Origin: Synergistaceae bacterium
GTDB taxonomy: Bacteria; Synergistota; Synergistia; Synergistales; Synergistaceae
Length of the DNA: 5,376 nt
Direction: 5' to 3'
Assembly: GCA_031283975.1 (NCBI GenBank)
Contig: JAITAT010000131.1
Location: 1 to 5,376 of the forward strand
Below, in pieces: positions 1 through 4,763 of this stretch; within the stretch, counting starts at the first letter, position 1; each line of letters opens with the position of its first letter. Under the pieces are notes generated by a model. The model ran no database searches. It saw nothing but the letters and a program-made list of their open reading frames with translations, and was not told where the DNA came from. The position numbers and the translations under genes are program-made.

Positions 1-65
1 TTTTCGCCGACGTAGGGGTTGCGATATTGGCCGTGCTCAACGCATCGAGGACTTTTAAAATTTGA
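1..65 (+). CDS. C-terminal end of a heavy-metal-translocating P-type ATPase (partial, 5' end outside window)
   Basis: Only the last 20 codons are present, read from base 3 to the TGA at 63-65. They encode a tail containing ADVGVAILAVLNA followed by a short basic end. This matches the extreme C-terminus of P1B-type ATPases (ZntA/CadA/CopA group), where a final transmembrane helix carries an A-D/N-V-G-x-x-x-L-A-V-L-N-A/G-L-R pattern. Such proteins pump Zn, Cd, Pb, Co or Cu across the inner membrane using ATP. The metal-specifying CPx helix and the DKTGT site lie upstream, so the substrate cannot be read. The other two plus-strand frames here also end quickly and give nothing recognisable. The call rests on a short but characteristic motif. 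Confidence 0.72.
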   Translation, partial: FADVGVAILAVLNASRTFKI

Positions 66-78
66 AAATATTTTAAAA
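53..78. promoter_or_regulatory. AT-rich inverted repeat upstream of the superoxide reductase gene
   Basis: TTTTAAAAT (53-61) and ATTTTAAAA (70-78) are perfect 9-base inverted arms separated by 8 bases. The repeat spans the stop codon of the ATPase and lies about 100 bp before the superoxide reductase start. It could be an operator for a redox or metal regulator, or simply AT-rich upstream promoter DNA. It does not match the 7-1-7 spacing of classical Fur/PerR boxes, and with no GC pairs it would make a poor terminator. I could not place convincing -35 and -10 boxes in 66-160. Confidence 0.25.
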
Positions 79-162
79 ATCTGCCAAAAACACTTTTCTA
101 AAACTCCCGTTTACATTAACATAAGCGTAACGACCGGCGGCTTCTTCAAGCCACGGCAAAAA

Positions 163-170
163 AGGGAGGT
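163..170 (+). promoter_or_regulatory. Ribosome binding site fixing the superoxide reductase start
   Basis: AGGGAGGT is a strong Shine-Dalgarno match and ends 7 bases before the ATG at 178. The reading frame is open far upstream (to about base 19), but only this ATG has a ribosome binding site and yields the normal family N-terminus. Confidence 0.85.
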
Positions 171-177
171 AAATGAT

Positions 178-570
178 ATGGCGCTTGGCAACTATGTGCA
201 GACCGGAGACTGGAAGGGCGAGAAACATGTGCCCGTCATCGAGGCACCTGAAACCGCGGTTTCGGGCGGGGCTGTCGAGGTAAAACTGTGCGTGGGCAAG
301 GAGATATCCCACCCCAATACCCCGGCCCATTACATCAAATGGATAAAACTTTTCTTCGTCCCCGATGGGGGAAAATTCGCGGTCGAGCTGGCAAACCTGA
401 CGTTCGACGCGCACGCCGACACCGCCGACGCGGCGAAACCCGGACCCGCCGCAGCCGAGCCGTTCGGTTCGGTAAAGGTAAAGCTGTCGGCGAGCGGCAC
501 GCTGATAGCTCAGTCCTACTGCAACATCCACGGGTTGTGGGAAAATTCAAAACAAATCAAAATCGGGTAA
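178..570 (+). CDS. sor: Superoxide reductase, class II (neelaredoxin type, one-iron)
   Basis: A 130-residue cytoplasmic non-heme iron protein expected to reduce superoxide to hydrogen peroxide without releasing O2, usually with electrons from rubredoxin, as in anaerobes. All active-site residues are visible. E15-K16-H17 forms the EKHVP loop, with the Glu sixth-ligand candidate, the catalytic Lys and the first His. H45 and H51 in HPNTPAHYIKWIKL are two more His ligands six residues apart. C115 and H118 in SYCNIHG supply the axial Cys and the fourth His. There is no N-terminal desulforedoxin-like Cys4 domain, so it is a one-iron enzyme rather than a desulfoferrodoxin. The length is slightly above the usual ~125 because of an Ala/Pro-rich loop at about residues 79-95. 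It follows the metal-ATPase end by 112 bp, so it probably has its own promoter. The start is set by the ribosome binding site at 163-170. Confidence 0.95.
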   Translation: MALGNYVQTGDWKGEKHVPVIEAPETAVSGGAVEVKLCVGKEISHPNTPAHYIKWIKLFFVPDGGKFAVELANLTFDAHADTADAAKPGPAAAEPFGSVKVKLSASGTLIAQSYCNIHGLWENSKQIKIG

Positions 571-578
571 GACTTTTT

Positions 579-620
579 AAAAACGGAGGGGAGAATCGGT
601 TAAAAAACGATTCTTCCCTC
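579..620 (-). terminator. Rho-independent terminator of the MATE gene (minus strand)
   Basis: Bases 586-598 pair with 608-620 to give a 13-bp stem (one G-T wobble at 591/615) around a 9-base loop. Read on the minus strand, the stem is followed after two bases by TTTTT (583-579). It lies about 143 bases beyond the stop of the minus-strand transporter. On the plus strand the same hairpin is followed by GAGTTTGGG, with no T-tract, so termination should act mainly on minus-strand transcripts. Confidence 0.72.
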
Positions 621-622
621 GA

Positions 623-666
623 GTTTGGGACGCTACCCCAAACCCCGCCGGGGAACCGGTTCCCCG
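623..666. repeat. Dispersed palindromic intergenic repeat, copy 1
   Basis: Two adjacent hairpins can form. GTTTGGG (623-629) pairs with CCCAAAC (637-643). Bases 649-666 are an 18-base perfect palindrome, CGGGGAACCGGTTCCCCG. The stretch 636-652 (CCCCAAACCCCGCCGGG) is identical to 5345-5361 near the end of the window, and the similarity continues through the palindrome. CCCC (643-646) can also pair with GGGG (650-653), which excludes the larger palindrome. The element sits between two convergent genes. It resembles a REP-type element or a mobile terminator hairpin; the family is not recognised. Confidence 0.65.
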
Positions 667-676
667 TACCCTTTTT
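649..676 (+). terminator. Possible plus-strand terminator within repeat copy 1
   Basis: The 649-666 palindrome gives a 7-bp GC-rich stem with a CCGG loop, followed after five bases by TTTTT (672-676). It lies about 80 bases past the superoxide reductase stop and could end that transcript. The gap between stem and T-run is longer than ideal. Confidence 0.45.
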
Positions 677-694
677 ATAAAATATGAAGAGAGT

Positions 695-743
695 GCGGGG
701 AGCATGTTCCCTGCCGGGTTCGGGCAGCACCCGAGGTTTTTTT
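695..743 (+). terminator. Second plus-strand hairpin region with T7 run, overlapping structures
   Basis: Several overlapping hairpins are possible. Bases 695-701 pair with 708-714 (one wobble). CTGCC (711-715) pairs with GGCAG (723-727). CGGGT (715-719) pairs with ACCCG (729-733). The last is followed by AGG and then seven T residues (737-743). On the plus strand this would protect the convergent transporter gene, whose stop codon is 20 bases further on, from read-through. The stem is short, so efficiency is uncertain. Confidence 0.45.
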
Positions 744-762
744 GCCTGTGGCTCTTCAGACG

Positions 763-2139
763 TCATCTGAGATTTTTCATCACCCGCCTGAACCATATAT
801 AGCCGAAAAATCCTCTCATGGAGGCCGTTATGCTTATGCCCATCCATATGCCGTTCACTCCAAAAAAGTAAGCGAGCGCGTATGAGATGGGGATGCGAAG
901 CGCGTTGCAGCCGATACTCGCGACAAACTGAGGTATCGGCTTTCCCAGCCCCCTCATCGCGCCGAACGAAATGGCTTCGAGACATCCGAAAACCTCGCAC
1001 ATCGCCAATATCCGCAGATACGTACCGCCCATATCTATGAGAGCGGGATCGGGAAGGAAAAAAGCGAACAGCGTCCGGCCGGCGATTATAAGAAGCGCCA
1101 TGACGGCCGCGCCCCATAAACACCATGATATCAGGGCTATTTTGACCCCTTCCTTTATACGGTTCAGCTTCATCGCGCCGTAATTTTGCCCCGCGAAGGC
1201 CGCGACGGATGTGGCCATGCCTTCGCCCGTGAGCCATGTGAGCGATTCTATATGGGTTCCCACGCGGTACACGGCTATCACTCCGGCTCCGAAACCCGCC
1301 GCGAGCCTGTTGATGAACATCGTGAAAAATGTAAAAAGCACGCTTACAACCGCGAGAGGCACGGACCATCTCAGAATCTGAACGATTACTTTGCCGTCGG
1401 GTTTCTCGAGAAAAACGAAACGATCGAACGGCACGCCTTTTTTCAAGACCAGGGCCGCCAGCAGTATGCCGCATGCCGCGGCCTGCGATATGGCGGTGGC
1501 GACGGCCGCGCCTTTGACTCCCATCCCCAGCCCGAAAATGAATATCAGATCGAGAACGACGTTCAATGCCAGCCCCGACGCGTTTATGGCAAAAGGCACG
1601 CGCGAGTTTCCCGCTCCGGTAAATATGCCCGATATGGCCGCGGAGACGAAAAGAGCGGGCGCCGACAGCGCTACGATTACAAGGTAAACCCTTGCGTCGG
1701 AAGCCACGTTGGCTTCCTGTACCCTGAAAAAACCGATCAGCCGATCCGAAAAAGCCTCGGCGGATATTGTGAAAAAGATTCCGATTAAAAGCGCGAGAAA
1801 TATCGAATTCAGGGAAAATTTTCGGGCCGCCTCCGTTTCACGCCGGCCAAGGTTTTGTGATACCCCTATCTCGGCGCCCATCTTGCCGACGAGCAGAAAA
1901 CCTTCCGACATCCAGACATACATCCCAGCCAACCCCGCGGAGGCCACCGCGTCGCTTCCCACTCTGCCCAGCAGAAACATGTCCACGAAGTTGTAGCTCA
2001 TCATCAATAACTGCGTGCCTATTATCGGCAGCGCCACCAACAGCAGTTTGTCCAGTATCGGCCCGTTTGTGAGATCGTACTTTGAATCCGTTTTACCGTT
2101 CATGAATTTCGCCCGTTGCTTTTCAAGAATTTTTCCCAT
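763..2139 (-). CDS. MATE-family multidrug/sodium (or proton) antiporter
   Basis: A 458-residue inner-membrane transporter with about 12 predicted helices in two homologous halves, the normal MATE length. The first half opens with DLTNGPILDKLLLVALPII and a helix 1 holding Y49-N50-F51-V52-D53, the conserved Asp position. It later shows LNVVLDLIFIFGLGMGVKGAAVATAISQ-type sequence at about 192-219, a hallmark of the family (fragments quoted: NVVLD, GVKGAAVATAISQ). The second half has the matching GQNYGA (317-322) and MRGLGKPIPQ (395-404). Such proteins export cationic drugs, dyes or metabolites using an ion gradient; the substrate cannot be predicted. I chose the ATG at 2139-2137, with a modest GGGA nine bases upstream. 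An internal ATG at 2103 is the alternative. The frame stays open to 2382, but that part is antisense to kdsB. The gene converges on sor and diverges from kdsB. Confidence 0.93.
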   Translation of the reverse strand: MGKILEKQRAKFMNGKTDSKYDLTNGPILDKLLLVALPIIGTQLLMMSYNFVDMFLLGRVGSDAVASAGLAGMYVWMSEGFLLVGKMGAEIGVSQNLGRRETEAARKFSLNSIFLALLIGIFFTISAEAFSDRLIGFFRVQEANVASDARVYLVIVALSAPALFVSAAISGIFTGAGNSRVPFAINASGLALNVVLDLIFIFGLGMGVKGAAVATAISQAAACGILLAALVLKKGVPFDRFVFLEKPDGKVIVQILRWSVPLAVVSVLFTFFTMFINRLAAGFGAGVIAVYRVGTHIESLTWLTGEGMATSVAAFAGQNYGAMKLNRIKEGVKIALISWCLWGAAVMALLIIAGRTLFAFFLPDPALIDMGGTYLRILAMCEVFGCLEAISFGAMRGLGKPIPQFVASIGCNALRIPISYALAYFFGVNGIWMGISITASMRGFFGYIWFRRVMKNLR

Positions 2140-2209
2140 TGTATCACGTCCCGATTGCTGATTTTTGGCTCGAATAGTGATATCCTTCCGTCGTGGGAGG
2201 CGTGGTAAA
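2140..2209. promoter_or_regulatory. Divergent intergenic region between the MATE gene and the kdsB operon
   Basis: These 70 bases must hold the start regions of both divergent genes. No strong sigma-70 promoter stands out. A weak plus-strand candidate is TTGCTG (2155-2160) with TGATAT (2178-2183), 17 bases apart. The only clear signal is the kdsB ribosome binding site. Confidence 0.35.
2195..2200 (+). promoter_or_regulatory. Ribosome binding site for kdsB
   Basis: GGGAGG ends nine bases before the ATG at 2210. It supports that start over an upstream in-frame TTG at 2165. The ATG at 2217 is out of frame. Confidence 0.8.
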
Positions 2210-2956
2210 ATGCGGGATGTAAAAACATTGGCCGTCATTCCGGCGCGGCTCGAGAGCGTCAGGCTGCCGGGGAAACCGCTTTTGAAGCTGGCGGGGCGCG
2301 AACTGGTTCTGAGGGTGCTCGACGGGGTGCGAAGCAGTTCCCGAATCGACATGACCGTGGTAGCGACCGACGATGAGAGCATAGCGTCGGTGGTGCGATC
2401 CGCCGGAGGAACCGCCGTGATGACTCCTAAGTCTCTGCCGTCCGGAAGCGATCGGGTGGCTTACGTCGCGCGCGAAACAGAGTCGAGTTTCGTCCTCAAT
2501 GTGCAGTGCGACGACCCGCTCGTAACGGGAGACGTGATAGACCCGATGATAGAGGCTCTTGAGCGGGAATCCGACGTTGGGCTTGTCGTGCTGGCGAAAA
2601 AAATCGACAGGCCGGAGGAGATAAATCGCGATTCGATCGTGAAAATGGTATTTGACCAGACGCGCCGGGCGCTGTATTTCAGCAGGTCTCCCATACCTTT
2701 TGTGAGGGATCCGGAGAAATCGCGGCCCGAATTTTTCAAACACATAGGGCCGTACGCGTGGCGCCGCGACGAACTTTTAAAATTCGCGTCCTGGGGCGGG
2801 ACGCCCCTCGAAAAAGCGGAAAGCCTGGAAATGCTGCGGATGCTGGAACACGGCCGAACTATAAAATGTATTCTTGCCGAACGGGACAGCATCGAGATAG
2901 ACACGCCGGACGACGTACTACTATTTGAGAATTTTTTGAAGGAGGGTGTTTTTTAG
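2210..2956 (+). CDS. kdsB: CMP-Kdo synthetase family cytidylyltransferase (possibly Kdo8N-specific)
   Basis: A 248-residue cytoplasmic enzyme, the same size as E. coli KdsB. It activates a 3-deoxy-octulosonate with CTP to give the CMP-sugar used by Kdo transferase in lipid A-core assembly. The nucleotide-binding start IPARLESVRLPGKPL spans residues 10-24. VVATDDESIA (50-59) and the SGSDR segment (78-82, canonical SGTDR) follow. Then come ALYFSRSPIPF (154-164), HIGPYAWRR (178-186), and D231 in DSIEIDTPDD. The usual NVQGDEP metal/CTP motif reads NVQCDDP at 98-104: the first Asp is kept, but Gly is Cys and Glu is Asp. The next gene encodes a KdnA-like aminotransferase and overlaps by one base. 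This suggests that the preferred substrate may be 8-amino-Kdo, as for the Shewanella enzyme. KdsB-family identity is firm; sugar specificity is inferred. Confidence 0.92.
   Translation: MRDVKTLAVIPARLESVRLPGKPLLKLAGRELVLRVLDGVRSSSRIDMTVVATDDESIASVVRSAGGTAVMTPKSLPSGSDRVAYVARETESSFVLNVQCDDPLVTGDVIDPMIEALERESDVGLVVLAKKIDRPEEINRDSIVKMVFDQTRRALYFSRSPIPFVRDPEKSRPEFFKHIGPYAWRRDELLKFASWGGTPLEKAESLEMLRMLEHGRTIKCILAERDSIEIDTPDDVLLFENFLKEGVF
2941..2946 (+). promoter_or_regulatory. Ribosome binding site deciding the GTG start of the aminotransferase
   Basis: GGAGGG lies inside the last kdsB codons and ends nine bases before the GTG at 2956. That GTG shares its G with the kdsB stop TAG (TAGTG). This arrangement indicates translational coupling and makes GTG the true start. 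Confidence 0.85.
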
Positions 2957-4146
2957 TGCCGGGATGGGAATTTTTTGACGAGAACGAGAAGAAACAGATC
3001 GACGAGGTCATGGAGACCGGAATCATAATGCGTTTTGGTTTTGAGGGGCAGCGCAAGGCGCGCTGGAAAGCCAGAGAGATGGAAGCGGAGATACGCAAAA
3101 AAACCGGCGCCGCTCATGCTCTGCTGCTGGCGGACGGGACGGCCGCCATTACGACGGCTCTCGCGGCTCTCGGCGTCGGCGCTGGGGACGAGGTAATCAT
3201 GCCGCCCTTCACATTCGTGGCGACATTCGAGTCCATAATGGCCGCCGGAGCTACGCCCGTCGTCGCGGAGGCCGACGACACCCTCTGTCTGTCGCCCGAA
3301 TCGGTGCTGGAATATATAACGCCGAGGACGAAAGCGGTGATGCCCGTCCACATGTGCGGCGCCGCGGGGCGTCTTGACGAACTGCGGTCGATCTGCCGCG
3401 ACAGAAACCTGCTGCTCGTCGAGGACGCCTGCCAAGCGTTCGGTGCCTCGTATCACGGCGTGCCGGTCGGAACGATAGGAGACGCCGGCTGCTACTCCTT
3501 CGATTTCAACAAGATGGTTACGTGCGGAGAGGGCGGAGCCATAGTGACAAACAGCCGCGAAATCTATGAACGGGCCGACATGTATCACGATCACGGCCAC
3601 GATCACGCCCAGAACGACCGCGGCGCCGAGGGGCATGTTTTCCCCGGCTACAATTACCGCATAACGGAGCTTCACGCGGCCCTGGGGCTGGCACAGATAG
3701 CGAAGATGGATCGGTTCATGTCGATTCAGAGGGAAAACAAGCGCATATTGAAGGAAAAACTGTCGGAGGTGAAGGACATTCGGTTCAGGACGCTGACGGA
3801 CCCCGAGGGAGACTGCGCGACGTTTCTGTCGTTCTTCACGCCGACCGAGGACAAGGCCCGCAAAACCGCGGCGGCCCTCAAAGAAGCCGGCGTCGGCGGA
3901 GTGTTTCACTGGTACGATAACAACTGGCACTACATCCGAAACTGGAGCCTTTTCATAGAACGTAATTTCGCGCACAAGATCGGCTCGGATATATTGAACG
4001 GAATGGCTGATTACACAAAACGGACGTTCAAATCCGACGATCTTATCTCCCGCTGCGTATCCATAACGATCTCCCTGAAATGGAGCCCCGACGACGCGCT
4101 AAGCTGCGCTGAAAAAGCCGCCGCCGCGATAGGCAAGGTTCTGTAA
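2956..4146 (+). CDS. kdnA: DegT/DnrJ/EryC1/StrS-family PLP aminotransferase, probable KdnA (Kdo8N biosynthesis)
   Basis: A 396-residue fold-type I sugar aminotransferase. K186 in SFDFNKMVTCGEGG is the PLP Schiff-base lysine. D157 in LLVEDACQAFG contacts the pyridine nitrogen. PPFTFVAT (83-90) and the DGTAA phosphate-binding segment (60-64, often SGTAA) are in their usual places, and GYNYRITELHAALGLAQ (231-247) is typical. Particular features are an N-terminal MRFGFE...ARWKARE segment (25-41), a His/Asp-rich HDHGHDH (211-217) and WYDNNWHYIRNW (319-330). From memory these resemble KdnA of Shewanella, which transfers an amino group from glutamate to the 8-oxo form of Kdo, giving Kdo8N. The one-base overlap with a KdsB homologue strongly favours a Kdo-modifying role over ArnB- or perosamine-type sugars. 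The KdnB dehydrogenase that would make the 8-oxo substrate is not in the window. Family assignment is firm; the exact substrate is inferred from context and motif resemblance. Confidence 0.8.
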   Translation: MPGWEFFDENEKKQIDEVMETGIIMRFGFEGQRKARWKAREMEAEIRKKTGAAHALLLADGTAAITTALAALGVGAGDEVIMPPFTFVATFESIMAAGATPVVAEADDTLCLSPESVLEYITPRTKAVMPVHMCGAAGRLDELRSICRDRNLLLVEDACQAFGASYHGVPVGTIGDAGCYSFDFNKMVTCGEGGAIVTNSREIYERADMYHDHGHDHAQNDRGAEGHVFPGYNYRITELHAALGLAQIAKMDRFMSIQRENKRILKEKLSEVKDIRFRTLTDPEGDCATFLSFFTPTEDKARKTAAALKEAGVGGVFHWYDNNWHYIRNWSLFIERNFAHKIGSDILNGMADYTKRTFKSDDLISRCVSITISLKWSPDDALSCAEKAAAAIGKVL

Positions 4147-4176
4147 AACACGCTACGCGAATATCGTCTAATTGAC

Positions 4177-4184
4177 AAGGTGAT
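4177..4184 (+). promoter_or_regulatory. Ribosome binding site deciding the bioY start
   Basis: AAGGTGAT matches the 3' end of 16S rRNA and ends seven bases before the ATG at 4192. The in-frame GTG (4180) and ATG (4183) fall inside this site and so are unlikely starts. Confidence 0.75.
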
Positions 4185-4191
4185 GAATAAC

Positions 4192-4731
4192 ATGACAAGC
4201 GGAAATATCTCCACTAAGGATATCTGTTTAACGGGAATTTTCACGGCGATGATGGTCGTAATGGCTCAAATAAGCATACCTATGCCGCTGGGAGTTCCCA
4301 TGACGATGCAGACGTTCGCGGTATCGTTCGCCGGCGTCATGCTTGGCGCTAAACGCGGATTTATGGCCGCCGCGCTTTACGCTCTGCTGGGGGCGGCCGG
4401 CCTTCCCGTTTTCGCGAATTTCAGCGGCGGGCTTGGCATTGTGATGGGCCCAACCGGCGGATTTATAATGTCGTTTCCCATAATGGCCGCTCTCATCGGA
4501 TTGGGGAGCGAGAAGGGATCGCGTTCTTTGGCAATAGGTCTCACGGTCGGAACTATCGTCAACTTCGCCGCCGGCATGGCGATGTTCTCCGCCGTCACCG
4601 GAAAAGGATTTGGCGTGGCTTTTTCCGCCTGCGTACTGCCGTTCATACCGACCGCCGTGATTAAAGCCGCCGCCGCCGGCGCGCTGGGTTTTAAAATCCG
4701 TAAAGCCGAGTTTCGGCTCCGGTACAGGTAA
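4192..4731 (+). CDS. bioY: BioY, substrate-binding (S) component of the biotin ECF transporter
   Basis: A 179-residue inner-membrane protein with about six hydrophobic helices. It binds biotin and works with the EcfA/EcfA'/EcfT energising module, whose genes are not nearby, as is usual for group II ECF systems. Family motifs are clear: PMPLGVPMTMQTF (30-42), AGVMLGAKRG (47-56), GAAGLPVFANFSGG (67-80), GPTGGF (86-91) and PFIPTAVIKA (150-159). In many BioY proteins the last motif carries Gly-Asp where this one has Thr-Ala; the Lys (158) is kept. The gene starts 45 bp after the aminotransferase, and no BirA- or BioR-type operator is evident in that gap. It may be co-transcribed with the upstream sugar genes, although the functions are unrelated. 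The start is decided by the ribosome binding site at 4177-4184. Confidence 0.93.
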   Translation: MTSGNISTKDICLTGIFTAMMVVMAQISIPMPLGVPMTMQTFAVSFAGVMLGAKRGFMAAALYALLGAAGLPVFANFSGGLGIVMGPTGGFIMSFPIMAALIGLGSEKGSRSLAIGLTVGTIVNFAAGMAMFSAVTGKGFGVAFSACVLPFIPTAVIKAAAAGALGFKIRKAEFRLRYR

Positions 4732-4763
4732 AATCATAATAAATCGAATCGAGGTCAACGGAT

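Noticed and set aside
19..177. Upstream extension of the superoxide reductase frame by about 53 residues
   Set aside because: The extension has no family similarity and no ribosome binding site, and it overlaps the ATPase end and the AT-rich leader. The ATG at 178 has a strong site and gives the normal N-terminus.
557..1474. Minus-strand open frame (305 residues) overlapping the MATE gene and the spacer
   Set aside because: It is an out-of-frame reading of the transporter gene, rich in Arg/Ser/His, with no family signature.
2140..2382. N-terminal extension of the MATE transporter to 2382
   Set aside because: The extra residues are antisense to kdsB, low in hydrophobicity and unlike any MATE N-terminus. 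The ATG at 2139 gives the usual length.
2953..3975. Long minus-strand open frame (340 residues) opposite the aminotransferase
   Set aside because: It is a shadow of a well-supported gene in GC-rich sequence. It shows no recognisable domain.
2956..4146. Aminotransferase as ArnB, perosamine synthase or WecE
   Set aside because: These share the fold, but no nucleotide-sugar genes are nearby. The overlap with kdsB and the unusual N-terminal and HDHGHDH segments fit a Kdo-modifying KdnA better. The alternative is not excluded by sequence alone.
4180..4191. GTG at 4180 or ATG at 4183 as the bioY start
   Set aside because: Both lie inside the AAGGTGAT ribosome binding site, and the ATG at 4192 is at ideal spacing.
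4704..4718. AGCCGA-GTT-TCGGCT hairpin as a bioY terminator
   Set aside because: It lies inside the last bioY codons, has a three-base loop and is not followed by a T-run.
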